From assembly GCA_963573385.1 (NCBI GenBank), contig CAUYLG010051109.1, forward strand, positions 104,501 through 168,500: a DNA stretch of 64,000 nt, read 5' to 3'. The notes under the pieces were generated by a model. The model was not told the DNA's origin. It was given only the letters and a program-made list of their open reading frames with translations, and did not search any database. A program made the position numbers and the translations under genes. Each line of letters begins with the position of its first letter. The stretch's first letter is position 1. Of the stretch, positions 39,621-51,800 are shown in pieces. Source of the DNA: Cacajao melanocephalus. Taxonomy: Eukaryota > Chordata > Mammalia > Primates > Pitheciidae.

Positions 39621-41229
39621 GATCAGCCTGAGCTTTTGTACATCACGCACTAATGTCCCAAACTGCCTTTTGGAGCCGAGTTTGCCCTCTGGTCCATTGG
39701 CTGATGAGAGAGCATTTTATCAGTTACATGCAGACACTAAGTACTGACCAAGAGTTCAGGCTCAGTAGTGCCTCTGCTTCTGTCCTTAGGTCATTATTTG
39801 AATACTCCACTGAATTTTGCCCTCATTTCATAAAAATGAGTGGTAATAGGATAAAATGAAGGTACCAGCAGTAGTAACAACAAATATAGGTCTTCAACTC
39901 AAGGCAGTGAAAGCAAAACTGGAAATCCTCATATATGCCAAACGTGGAAAATTTTAAGCGTCTAGTAAATTTTTAGGTACATCAAATGCATGCCAGGTTA
40001 TTTCCAATGGCAAAGGGCAAAATTAGAGAGCGTGCTGGAAAAACGGCATGAAAACTGGAATATAGAATGTGAAATCTATTCAGAATTTTTATATATTGTT
40101 TCATTTTTAGAGAATAGAATGCCCTTTATAAGTTAGACGCACATTTGAATTAATATCTGTAGATCAGAAAGCAAAAACTTTAGACTTAAACATGAAACTA
40201 AATGAAACATCAATTCAGAGTCTCCACCCTGCTCCCTCAAAGACATCTTTTGGGGCTGCAAAAAGTAATCTATTTTTTTAAAAACTCTGTATTACCCTCC
40301 TAGGTTGAAGTTCCTTTATAAATTCATTCATCTGCCAAATTCTGATTGCAAAAGTGTCATGTGCCAGACTGACTACAAAACACTTACTGATCCATAATTA
40401 GAAACTGCCTAATCATTTTATGATGGCAATTCTTGACTCTGAAATGTTTAAATAAAATGTTCAATAAAAGGTTATTTATAAAAGAACCAATATTTTGATC
40501 ATGACTTCAAAGGGAGGCCTGATTGTATAAATGCAAATAACTGCCTTATTTTAAGACCTAGTCTCAGATGGAATGTAGCTATCTATTAGCACAACTGATT
40601 CAAAGTTGAGAAAGGACATTCTTTCAGAAGATCCCATGTATTTATTTTCTAGTTTGAAAAATGGCCATTTTAATATAAACTTATAATCTAAATTTCTGTT
40701 GCTAGAATTTGGTTGTTTAAATGGGCTTTGTATTTAGCATACTAGAAGGGACTATGCAAAATCATGTTCCACAAAAGGATCAACATTCTCTTATAGCTTT
40801 AAAATATTATAATGTGAGGAGCTCAAAATGCTCCACACCTAAATTGATAAGAATATTAGGCAACAGTTTCTGTGAAACCTTTAAAAGAGAAAGTTAACTT
40901 CTAATAAACAATCTCAAGTGTTCAACTAATAGAGTGCCTTCTGACCGATTTTCTAATAACAGCTTTTAAAATAAATCTACCAAACTGTTTAGACTCCTCA
41001 AATGTGAAAAAGAAACTGAAAGATAAAGCTTAAAAATTCCCCATTTATGGAGGAAGTAAATTTAAGATAAATTCAATCCACAGTAAAGCAAGTCATTTCA
41101 TATGCTTTCAATAAGTCTAACAATTTTATATAGTGACACAAAAGTCACCATTCTAGAGCTTTGCAACTCAAGACTTTTTAGCTGGAGGGGTTAAAAGTGT
41201 GGGTGTGGAAGTCAGCTTTTGTTTGAAAA
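39621..41229. other. Repeat-poor intronic sequence
   Basis: AT-rich and unassigned. It has an isolated octamer ATGCAAAT at 40531-40538. No gene is recognised. Confidence 0.4.
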
Positions 41230-41660
41230 ATTAGCAATGCTATGAGTCATCGTGCATTAGCTGCAGAAGAGTTTTGCATCTTGTACGAATCCAGACACCA
41301 TATGCCATGCGAAGGCCTATTACTTTATTTGGTGCCACCGCTGACAGGCAGCCACGTGGGTATCCCCAGCGGAAGGGCTGTCTCCTCCGGGCGGCGAGGA
41401 CAGGAACCCAGTGAGCTGAACACATCCGACATTGTACTGAGCAGCAGGAACAGCTGGTGAGCTAGCGAGCAGCAACGGCCCAGCGAGGAGCGTGGATGCT
41501 AATGAGCCTGGCGACAATGCCGGCCTTCAGAGGGGCTAGTGCAATGTCAGCGGCCGGCGTGTTCCCACAACAGCCTCAAGAGCAGAATCTGCTCGTTCAT
41601 GCCTTCAGTCTCATTAAAACATGATACTGGCATTTGTGGCTTATCAAAATCAGCTGTAAA
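41230..41660. promoter_or_regulatory. CpG-dense candidate enhancer
   Basis: An abrupt change from AT-rich flanks to a CpG-dense core (CTCCGGGCGGCGAGG, GTGAGCTAGCGAGCAGC, CAACGGCCCAGCGAGGAGCG, GGCGACAATGCCGGCC, AGCGGCCGGCGTG), ending in GTCTCATTAAAACATG and TCAGCTGTAAATCAC. A bZIP-like ATGAGTCAT (41242-41250) and E-box-like AACAGCTGG are present. There is no repeat match and no splice context. It is short for a CpG island promoter, so an enhancer is preferred. Confidence 0.45.
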
Positions 41661-41789
41661 TCACAAGTTATAAATCCAGCCAGCAGATCCAACATGCTTT
41701 AAAAAGTTGCACTGAAATGCACGTAAAATTCCACAGGCATCTTTGGGTCCTGATGGGGAGGTGCTGACCAGGCACTTGGGCGGTGGGGA

Positions 41790-42040
41790 GCAATGAGTTG
41801 ACAGTTCAGGTCCTGGCTGCCACTCACAAAACTGTGTGGCCTCAGGCAAGTTATTTAACTTCCCTGGGCTTCTGTTCCCTCAACTGTATTTTTTAAAGTT
41901 TGTGACATAATAGACTGTGTTGTATTAGACATCGCATTGTGTTTGCATAACATACTAAAATAGGATCATAATTATGCCTTCCTGATAGGATTGCTTAATA
42001 ACTAAATAAAATATGTGAGGTTCTCAGTGCCTGGGACAGG
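41790..42040 (+). mobile_element. MIR SINE with internal insertion
   Basis: CAGGTCCTGGCTGCCACTCAC, GTGTGGCCTCAGGCAAGTTATTTAACTTCCC in sense, then AT-rich extra sequence, then GATTGCTTAATAACTAAATAAAATATGTG and AGTGCCTGGGACAGGGC. Confidence 0.8.
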
Positions 42041-42379
42041 GCAAAGAATGGTGCAGCTAAGTAAACAGATGTCTCTCCAAGTGACCCAAGAGTAGAGCTC
42101 CAAGCAGCTTCTCCTCCCAGTCTTGTTCTTCTCACACACCATGAGACGGCAGCACATCTCCTTATGAGTGAGGGGTCTACGACATGGGATGGGGGAAGGT
42201 GTCTGGCAGACAGTGAGACGAGACAGCGATGAGAAGTGGAGGTAGGAAATGATGTGTGCACATCTGGGTGCTGTGGAACCCAGGTCTGATTATTGCGGGG
42301 TGGGTTTGGGCTCCTAGCAGCATCTAAGGCTCCTAGATCGCTAAGTTTCTTGATGGTTTTAAGTTTAGCAAAGGCTCTC

Positions 42380-42690
42380 TTCTGCTGAAAGTCATTTACT
42401 TTTTCTGAACCCTCCTTCCTTCCATCAAGTCCCTGTGACTCCTATTCACCCTCTAAATGGCCAGGTCACAGGCCCTCCATGGGACGCCTTCCTTGAGGCT
42501 CTGGGCTGCACTCTGCATCACAGTCACGAGGAAACGATGCACTGCTCTCTTCCCTAGTGTGCTCTGTATTCAACAAAGAGCCCCTCCAGGGTGAGCGCCG
42601 TGCCTTCCATTTGTGCACCCACAGCAACAGCACAGTGCCTGGCACACAGGAAACGGCCAATGGGTATTTTGTTGAATGAATGAGTATACT
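42380..42690 (+). mobile_element. L2 LINE 3' end, sense
   Basis: A pyrimidine-rich segment leads to CAGCACAGTGCCTGGCACACAGG and TATTTTGTTGAATGAATGAG, the characteristic L2 terminus. Confidence 0.7.
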
Positions 42691-44039
42691 AGTGAAAAAT
42701 GCTTTTCGACTTTTCAGAATTGGTGTCTGGGAATATGAATGAGACTATCAGACTCTGTTGATCATTTTTTTGCCAAGATTTTTTTTTAAGCCCTAAGCAG
42801 AAGACACTTTACTGAGTGATCATCTCCAGCAATAAATGCATCTTGCACCTCTATTTCATAGGGCAGGATGTGAATAAGTATGAGGGAGAACTGCCTGGTT
42901 CTTGCAGAAAAACTGGTTTCTCAGAAGTTTTCCTGTGAGCTAAGCTCAACTTGAGGGGTTCTCCAAAGGTGACATCTGTACTCTGTGAAAAATAGAAAGG
43001 GTGCAGTGGCCTGTGAGGTGCAGATCAAAGTGGCCTTAAAGGTGAGATGATCAGCACAGAATTTAAAAGGCCACAGAGCTTGAAATAAAGACTACATACG
43101 ATGAGAGTCCTTTGGGTAAAATACAGCGTCATTCAGTGATTTGTTAGAGCATATTTGAATTTGGAAACCAGTCCTCTCTGACTGGCACGCAGCTGCTGAG
43201 GCTCTCGCGCACAGCAGGCATTACACCCATGGCTCTACTGGCCACTGCTGCCTTCTCCTTGTAGGACCCCCACATAACAGTGGCCAGAAACCCTGGTTTG
43301 AACTTGTCTCCCACATATTTGCTTTTTTTAGATCAGCCCTTAACTTTACATTGTATCCTGAAGTCCACAGAGAAAATCAAGATAACTAGATACGGAAATG
43401 GAATGAGGATTGGAAGGCCAGGTAAATAACTGGAAGGGGCTTTTCCTGACTCCCTACTTTGCCTTCTGAGGATGCCACAGGGGTAGTTCCAAAGCCAATC
43501 CCTAGGCGGAAGCTCCTTTGGTCCCAATGGTCCCGGGAAAGGCAGATCTTCACTCTCTAGCCTCTCACTTGGTCACAGCCATTCAAAGATGGGGGTGACA
43601 TCCAACGTTCATTGTCTTCCAATGATGTTTTGTGGGAAAGTACATGATAGAGTAAGAATGCTCTTCAGTTACTGGGATTTCAAATACATATATTTTTAAA
43701 GTTTTCATGTTTTAAAAATACCCAGACTAGAAGTAATGACAGGACAAAACACAAGAGTAGACAAAACTGCCTAGATACGTAGTGATGTAGTGATGGTCAG
43801 GAGCAGCAGCACACAGGGAGGGCTGGCATACAGTCTGAGAAGGGAATGAATATGTAATTCACACATGCATACACAAACACACACACGTCCATTTCCCTGA
43901 ATCAAGTTTCAGAGGAATGGTGATCCATGGCAGAGATTATTAAAAGTACACATTACAAATGGAATGTGTCCCTAGGAAGGATGCTGTGATCTAAGCCCCA
44001 GAGCTGCTGCCTCCACAGTCCCGTGTAATGCCACCTAAG
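42691..44039. other. Repeat-poor intronic sequence
   Basis: It has a short (CA)n-like stretch at about 43860-43886; otherwise unassigned. Confidence 0.4.
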
Positions 44040-44440
44040 TGCTCTGCCTTGCATGACTTGCTGCAGGCTGCCACGGATTAGAGCTATCGATCGCTGACTG
44101 CAGAAGGGTCTCGCTGTGAGAAAGGAAGGGGAGCGCTAGAGACAGACAGCTCAAGTATTGATCTGCTCTGGCAGAAGGCCGTGGTTCCAAATGCGGGCCG
44201 GCACGCCTTCACATCACCCATGAGTTACCGTAACGTGCATGGAGACACTGAAGAGCTGGGGGGTCGGGCCAAAGGCTGGCGTGTCACTGCCGTCTCCTCT
44301 CCCGTCAGCTGGTCACGAGACCCAAGGATGCCATGTGAAATCTCTGGCTTTTTACAAAGCACATGCAACAGAAGCCTAGGATGGGCATCCCTACGGTCCT
44401 CTAAGGCAGGACGGACAAACTGTTGCCACAGAGGACTGCC
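44040..44440. promoter_or_regulatory. CpG-enriched candidate regulatory segment
   Basis: Contains CTATCGATCGCTGAC, GGGAGCGCTAGAG, AATGCGGGCCGGCACGCC, TTACCGTAACGTGC and GGGTCGGGCC, in non-repeat sequence. An open 121-codon plus frame (44181-44546) overlaps it but has no recognisable motif. Lower confidence than the 41.2-kb element. Confidence 0.25.
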
Positions 44441-45104
44441 AAGGGTCATGTTAAGAAGCTGTCAGGGCAATGTGGATGCATCTTTAAGAATGTTCCTCCA
44501 GCGTCTGAGAGAGTCACCAGAGCCAACAGACTGGCTCTTACTATAAAAGACAGAATCCTTTTCCCCTCTAAAAGTTGACGCCTCCCCCCACTGAAAGCAA
44601 AACATTAAAAAATTGGCCCAAACTGACATTCTCCTTAAGGAAATCTCAATGATACAATTTATATAGTTTTCAAAAGATTCTGAGGGAGGCAACTTCCATG
44701 GCACAAAGACATAAATTCATCTAAAAGGTCAAATACAATTATGAGATCCATCAAAACTCATGATTTTTGAAAGCAATATAAAATTAGGATTCATGAGACC
44801 AGGTAAAAGTGAAAATAAGGAGCACAAAGAAATCAAATATAGCAGGAATGAAATGCACCCTTTAAACACTTGCTTCTGTGGACATGGGAGCAGAGTAAAC
44901 TCCATTGCTTTTCTGATTTAACTCTCCAGATTAAGAAGTCATTATTTAAATCAGTCATCTCTTTAGCATCCACATTAAGTCATTTCCTCCTACATACATT
45001 GTAAAGACATCTTGCGGTGTAATTACATAAATGGTACTAGAGACTACTTTCCCCTAATTAGAAATTCCTCAAAATGTTTGCATTTCTGATTTTAATCCGA
45101 CTAA
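44441..45104. other. Unassigned intronic sequence
   Basis: AT-rich and non-repetitive. Nothing recognised. Confidence 0.4.
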
Positions 45105-45265
45105 CATCTACTGACTTGTTATGATGTTAGATGCTGGAGACTGAAAGATGAGTAACACATAGCCTTTGCCTTTAAGGAGCTTGCTGCCCACTGGTGGGGG
45201 GTAGACACCTTAGAGTGAGCCCCTAACCCAGTGTGGTCAGTGCTATACCAGCTATGGAAGAAGAC
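45105..45265 (-). mobile_element. L2 3' end fragment, antisense
   Basis: GATGTTAGATGCTGGAGACTG, GCCTTTGCCTTTAAGGAGCTTGCTGCCCACTGGTGG and GTGGTCAGTGCTATACCAG give the reverse L2 3' order. Confidence 0.65.
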
Positions 45266-45660
45266 AGACAGAAATGTCCGCTGGCGTGTTGGCCCTCCTT
45301 TGGACAGGCAGGCTGCTGCTTACCTCACAACAGGCTCACTTTCCTCCCCTGAATCTACGCTGGCCTTGTGACCTGCTGTGGCCAAATAGTTCTGAGACTT
45401 CCAAAGTGATACTGTGAAGAAGTTGGCACCTCCACCTGGGTCTCTGGGGCCTGCAGCAGCCATGTCAGAAACCTGACTGCTGCGAGAAGACCCAAGCTAG
45501 ACAAGTGCAGAGGCTGCTAAGCCACGGATGCCTGGCCAGCCCCAAACTGTTCTAGCTATGCCAGTGCAGGTGCCAGACGTGAGAGAGCCTGAGTAAGAAC
45601 CACCCAGCTAAGCCTAGTCAACCCACAGAAGCGTGGAAGATCCTCTTTCCACCATTTCGC
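45266..45660 (+). mobile_element. Possible LTR-like remnant
   Basis: GGCCTTGTGACCTGCTGTGGCCAAATAG, GACCCAAGCTAGACAAGTG, AACCACCCAGCTAAGCCTAG and AACCCACAGAAGCGTGG resemble a widespread old mammalian LTR-type repeat, which I cannot name with certainty. No internal retroviral sequence is present. Confidence 0.4.
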
Positions 45661-45693
45661 CTTTAAAAATCTCTGCAAAAGTCTTTATAAAGC

Positions 45694-45867
45694 TTTTTTT
45701 TTTTTTTTTTTTTTTTTTAGACAGTGTCTAGGTATGTTACGTTGCTCAGGCTACAGTGCAGAGGCTATTCACAGGCACAATCATATTGCATTACAGCCTG
45801 AACTCCTGGACTCAAGTGATCCTCCTGCCTCCTCTGTAGCTGGAACTTGCAACACCATGTCCAGCTC
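45694..45867 (-). mobile_element. FLAM_A-type free left Alu monomer (7SL-derived), antisense
   Basis: A 25-base T run (complement of the poly(A) tail) precedes AGACAGTGTCTAGG, then GAGGCTATTCACAGGCACAATC. The reverse complement of the latter retains the 7SL motif GCCTGTGAATAGCC that standard Alus lack. The order on the minus strand is 7SL 5' domain, deletion of the S domain, 7SL 3' domain and poly(A). Flanks CTGCAAAAGTCTTTA and TTGCAAAAATCATTA look like a diverged target duplication. Confidence 0.82.
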
Positions 45868-46404
45868 TTGCAAAAATCATTATGCTTAATTTTGCAAGTT
45901 TGCAGACTCTCATGTGAGAAGACTATGTTAGGAATTCTATTAATATTTCCCTTTTTATCTCAAACGATAAACTCAATTAAGCTTTACTGAAATTTAACGC
46001 ATGGCCTTATGCGGATATCCTTCTTGCTAGGTTATCTATCAGACTGTCCCAGGTCAGGTTCAATGTATGAACTGCACTAAGAAAGAGAAGGACAGGGAGG
46101 GAGAGGCTGACAGTAGAGTCCTCACTTGCTTTCAGCACAGGTGGAGGTACCACGGTTTACATGAGCCTCCATACTGAAGGGTTGAACTTTATTATCTTAT
46201 AAATTGTACCATCTTTACAATTCACTGTCCTGAGGCAGGGCATGACCACAGAAATCTTCTGTAGCACACGCAAGTCTGCCATTTATCTCACAGGAAAGAT
46301 CTTATACAAGTTGAAAGTTGAACATAAAGATGAATTACTCATTTTTCTTTTTTATGGAAAGACAAATGTTCTAAATTTGGTGACCTTTTCTGTGATGACA
46401 AGGT
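45868..46404. other. Unassigned intronic sequence
   Basis: No gene or clear repeat. Confidence 0.4.
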
Positions 46405-46980
46405 GCTGAATTCATTCATTTGGCATGTACTTACTGAAAAAATATTGACTCTGCAGCAGGTGCTGAGGCTATATCCAGGGTTGGTATTCACCTGGAAAAC
46501 ACCCACATGGCTGGCATCCTGGTCAGTATCCAACAGGTTCCCTTACGTACCCATTGTTAAATATTTCCACTCTCACCCTTGGAGGCACCAGTGAACAAAA
46601 CAGATAGAAATCTTTGCCCTCATGCAGGGGGCACACTGTGAGTAAAATCAGTGAATTACATAGTAACTGAGAGGGTGACAAAGGCTGAGGGAACACACAG
46701 AGCATGGGCAGGTCAGGCGGTGCTGGGAGGTGCAGGGGCACAGGTGTGCGGGCTCTCACACAGGGAGGCAGGGACAGGGGCCAAGGGAACATGCCACGTG
46801 GGCATCTGGGGGGCAGTTAAGGCAGGGGGCATGGAGGGCACAGGCCTCCCCTGAGGGCCTGGATGCTGACAGAGGCAAGGCTCCTGTTGAGGGTGAGCTG
46901 GGCAGTGACGTGGCTGACTCATACTTTAGTCGCTGGCCCTGTCTGCCGTGCTGAGGAGCCTGGGGAGGAGGCCACAGTAA
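46405..46980 (-). mobile_element. L2 LINE fragment, antisense
   Basis: ATTCATTCATTTGGCATGTAC, GCAGCAGGTGCTGAGGCTATATCCAGG, GTGAACAAAACAGATAGAAATC and TTTGCCCTCATGCAGGGGGC are the reverse L2 3' end. They are followed by a G-rich body-like segment with several chance open frames. Confidence 0.75.
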
Positions 46981-47802
46981 GCGGTCCACCCTGAGCTGTT
47001 CCCTTAGGAAGATAGATACTTACTGCTCCCACAAAGCAAAAGGAGAGCCCTGACACTGAATGAGTAACTGCTATTTGAAAGAAACATGCTATAAAAAGAA
47101 GTCCTTGAATTGAGAGGTTGAAAAATGTTGCCTTCAGTGTAGGAATTTATGGTTGAAGATGGTTTCTGTTTTCAGAAAGTACCAATATCTCCACCATCAA
47201 AACACTCATAAACAGAATTCTGTTATTTTCTAACCTTCCAAATAAGATTTGAGTACATTTTGAATCTGTTTGTCAAAAAAAATACCAATACAACAACTGA
47301 TCTCGTATCAAGGAAGATGGAAATTTCCTTCCCAATGTCAACAAGAACCTTCATAGAACTGGTGGTTAAGAATGAAAACTGAGCATGAACCTTTAGGAGG
47401 TCAAGACAACAGTCTGCTCCAGCTAGTTTGTGTATCTTTGCAAAGTTTTGTTTCCAGCTATGAAACCAAGTTATCAAAATAAACTGAGCTTAGATGGACC
47501 CCTTAGGACCACTGAATCACAGAACTATTATACTAAGATTATAAAAAGAAAGCACATTTTAATTACACTGCTCTCACTAAAACACTATTGATATCTTAAT
47601 AAAAGCAAAACAATTTTATGCCATTAAATTTAAAATACTTCAAATTATTATTTCCTCTCTATTGCATCCTTTAAAAATTCTCAGTATTGACTATACATTA
47701 TAATGTCATAATGTATTAGTAAAGAAGAACTCGTATATACTTTAAAATAAGGCAGTATATGCACTATTGAACGGCATGCTTAACAGGTTTTTCTGCCTGT
47801 TT
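46981..47802. other. Unassigned intronic sequence
   Basis: AT-rich. No gene, RNA or repeat recognised. Confidence 0.4.
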
Positions 47803-48060
47803 TTTTTTTTTTTTTTTTTTTTGGTCTTTGGGTGGGATATGTAATAAGAAAAAGCCTGCAGGCTTCTAAGGTAGGTAGTGGGTTCAAGGCAGGTGTCCTC
47901 ACCCACTGAAGTGAGGACTGCAACAATCTGGCCTCCATCCCCTCCTCCGGAATGGAATGAGGAGTGGTGACCACAGAGCCACAAGAGCATGCTGTTCACC
48001 AAGAGCCTTGCTCCCTGAAAAAAATGCGTTAGCACCTTGGAATGGGCCATGGACACTGAT
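47803..48060 (-). other. Possible retroposed fragment ending in a long T run
   Basis: About 24 T starting near 47799-47803 abut non-Alu sequence. On the minus strand this reads as roughly 230 bases of unique sequence followed by poly(A), the layout of a retrocopy. No AATAAA lies just before the tail, no source gene is recognised and no clear target duplication is seen. Confidence 0.25.
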
Positions 48061-48639
48061 GTAATAATTTATAATTGGCATATGAATATCTTTTTGTAAA
48101 ACAAATTAACAAAGTTGTGACACTTCCCGCCTATCAAGCTATAGATAACACACATATGAAGAGATAACTGATGAGAGGTACACAAAACTATGTGAACGAT
48201 TTGAAGCAGCAGCTAGAAATAATCTTTTCCCTTCGAGCTCCCATGAACTCTGATTCTCTCTTTTGCATCTTGTGTTTCAGTGACTCAGCAAATACTCACT
48301 GGGCACTGACCACATGCCTCTCCCAGAGCATGGGCCGCATCCTACCCTACGTCACAGTTATAATCCATCCTGGCCTCGAAGCCCCCTGAGGGCAAGGTCA
48401 CTCCCTCTCCCCCTACAGTGCTTGCCACAGCCATACGGAGGTTGACTGCAGGAAGAACATGGAAGCATGGCTGCCCTGATTTACCAGGGCACATGTGGCA
48501 GGGTCTGGGGGCCCTGAGATGTTCTCCTAGTGGGAGCTGGGAGAACAAGAGAGGGGCCAGGCCCTCCTCTACACTGCTGCATCCATCAGCTCATCTGTTC
48601 ATTCATTCTTCAGTCTTGTATTTGTATCTAATTTATTCC

Positions 48640-48830
48640 ATACATCCTTACAGTAATCTGTCTGGGAGGAATTATTTTCCTCATTTTAGAGTAAGCAAAC
48701 TAACAGAGGTAAAGTATTCAAAGCCAAAAAAAAAAAAAAAAAAAACGAAGTAATTATTTAATTTAAACTAATATTAGAACCCAAGGTCTCTCTGAGGTCA
48801 GCTATGATACGTTACCTGCCAAGCTGGGCA
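48640..48830 (-). mobile_element. MIR SINE, antisense, split by a poly(A) run
   Basis: CATCCTTACAGTAATCTGTCTGGG, CCTCATTTTAGAGTAAGCAAACTAACAGAGG, a 21-base A run (48725-48745), then TATTAGAACCCAAGGTCTCTCTGAGG continues the reverse MIR order. Confidence 0.7.
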
Positions 48831-51800
48831 TGACAACAAACAAGACACACTTTAAAATTTATCTGGCACTTGTAGGAAAATTGTTGCCATGAAGGAAAGA
48901 GAATACCCCCAAACTCTTCTGTGTGAGAACCAAGACTTAGGGTCTAGCATTATGTTGTCAGTTATGTGGCCCAACGAGAGATGTAGAAAAAGGCTTTACA
49001 TTACATTGTTTCCTCTAAATTAAAAAACAAACAAAACATGTTTACTATCCTACTGAGTTATTGTCAGGGACATTTTAGTTAAACAATGGTCCACATAACA
49101 AACCCACGGAGGAAACTGGCGGTTCAGCTCTTGCACACATACAGGCATACCAGCTCCGGAACAGCACACAGCAGCTCCGGAACTCCAGAGCATGGCCGAC
49201 CTGCTACCTTATTTAATCTTGATGACCTAAAAAGTGGTCAGTGGGCAAATTAATCCAGAGAAAAGGAGTGTGGAATCTATGTCAGAGAAAGCCAATACAA
49301 GTTCAAAGGAAAGCACATCTCATCCCAATCTGAGCTGAAACCCACACGTACAGAAGGCTAAAATTCTACAAAAAATGGAGTGGTTTATGTGAAGTGCTTC
49401 ACTTAGTCAAACTCTCTGTACCAATTATATGCATTTAACAAAATTATAGAGCATAAGTACAAAACTAATCTGTTTCTTTTCATTCAAATAATTTAGATTC
49501 TGCTTTCTGATTTAGTCTTCTGATGTACATATGTCATTCTAAGCAAAGAATGTGTATGCTGTTAGGCATACATTCTGTTTTTCTCAATCAATGAGTAGAC
49601 GGTATTTCTGAGACATTCTAAAGAGGCTCTTCTTTTTATAGGGGTTAAAAATTCTACGAAAATACTCCTTAAATTTAAAACTAACTTACATTTTCCCTGA
49701 TACTCTTATTAAAATTGGTTTCTTTGGAGTATACATTCAATTTAACTAAGTTCAATTCTTTTAATTTCAAACATGGGAGGAAAACACATATTACAACTCA
49801 GCTGAACTCTCAGCAAGCAAGTGTAATGTGATGACAGTTGCCATCTTCTGGGAGAAAGCTATGGCTCCTGGATGTTAAAGGCAGGGCATGATAGTAAGCA
49901 GCAGCAGCTCTCTTCATCAGCTCTACGCCTTCTTTAAATTCCACTGAGGATGGCAGTTTGGATGGAGACCCCAAAATCTATTCTGTCCATCTGTTTTATT
50001 ATTCTTAGAACAACTGTCAAAAGTTGCCCAGGGATCAAGTTGCAAACATACTAATTTGCCTTTGAAAAGTAGGCCCTGGGGGAATTCTGGAACTCTGCTT
50101 ATAAATTCAGAATCCCATCAGCCAGCAAGCCTGCCCTACCCTTTGTGGAGGTATGAGACTTTGCACTTCCAGGCATACATCTGCCTCAAAGCCGGGATGC
50201 ACTGATATACTCACATCCCACTTCATAGGCAAATGAAGGGAGAACCAAAGGGACTTGGCATCTTAAGGGCTGGCTTGTTCCACGACAAGCAGAGCCCGAG
50301 TTTTCAGGAGGCAGCCCCTTCATTGATGTTGGTGGATTAAGGACCAAAGCTTTGTGCTGGAGAGTTTAAACAAGTGGACAAGGCAGAGGGACAACATATT
50401 CTGTACTCTTTTATATTCTGGGACCAAAGAAGAAAACCGAAGACTGAAAGCATTAGAAAAAATAAGCTAAAGAAAGATATAAAATATAAACCACTAAACA
50501 TTGTAGTATTTCATTTTTGTGATTCTCATGAAAAAAGTTACAAAGAGACCATCCGAACATACAGAATATCGGATGCAGGTTTTCTAAGGAAAACAGAAAT
50601 CTCCCAAGAATTGGCTATTTAAAATATTGCAGCATTTTGGGGACATGCTATCCTCTTGGAAACTAAAGCAGCTGTGCACTTCTCAAGTTGAATATATTAA
50701 AGGCATGTGCAAAGCACAATGTAAACATTAAAGAGCATCTGGACTCCCTAAGTGGCTGGCACACGGGACACCTGATCATCACGGAGGATAACAGGGAGTG
50801 AGCACCAGCATGGAACCCCACAGCATCCTTCCTTCCCCTACCCTGGCCCCGAGGTCTCTATCAAAGGCTTTCAAAGCACAGGGCCTCAGAAATGTATGTG
50901 AAGCACAAAATTCGAAGTACCCCTTTTAGAGTTTGGTAAAATCCCTCAGTGGTAAAATAGAAAGGATATCCTTTCAAGGCTAACATGATGGCATTTGGGT
51001 TGTATTTACCCCCAGATTACCAAAAAAGTATTCTGCTTTGATTAAAAAATTTAGTTGAGTGTGTTGCAAATTACTCCAGCACAGAAACCTGCTGTGAGCT
51101 CACTGCATACGCCAGCACAGACTCTGCACAGAAGGGACCACCATTTGGACTTGCCTGCTTTGTCCTTCTTTGGCTTTGCAGCGTCTCTTATTCTAATAAG
51201 GCATGTATTATCCTTTTTAGAGATTTGAATAACAGAAAGTCTCACTTTCAAAATATTGCTTATAATCCCAGAGTCTACTAAATGTCTGTGGATGCTGTTT
51301 ATGGCATTCTGTTCCTTTCAAAATGGGACTGATAATTAGTAAACTGAAATTTGATTAATGTTGGATTAAGAGGTTCTGATGTCTCACTGCAATGTGTTAT
51401 TTCAGTCTGTGGGCACTAGAAGAGATTCTCTTTAGGAAACTTGTTTCCTTCCCTTTCCAGAATAGTTAAGGTGGGCTTAAAACCCTGATTTTTTTTTTTT
51501 AAGAGTTAGGTTTGTAGTCAGCAGTTTATAATGTAGGATTCAGTTTTCTTTTGTTTTTCCTCACCGTTTTTTGTTTGTTCTCACTTTGAAGCTGGGGCCA
51601 ATGAATTAACTATTTAAGAGAAAACAAAATGAACTGAAATAAAAGTCTTCCTCCAAAAATTCCAAGGCTGGGCCTTCTTGGTTGCGTCGCAGTGATTTGG
51701 CATGGATAAACGATTCAGACAGCTTTAGATCTCACCAGGCTTTCTTTTGATAATATTAAGAACTCTTCTGAAAACAAAGGACCTGTCTGATATAAGTATC

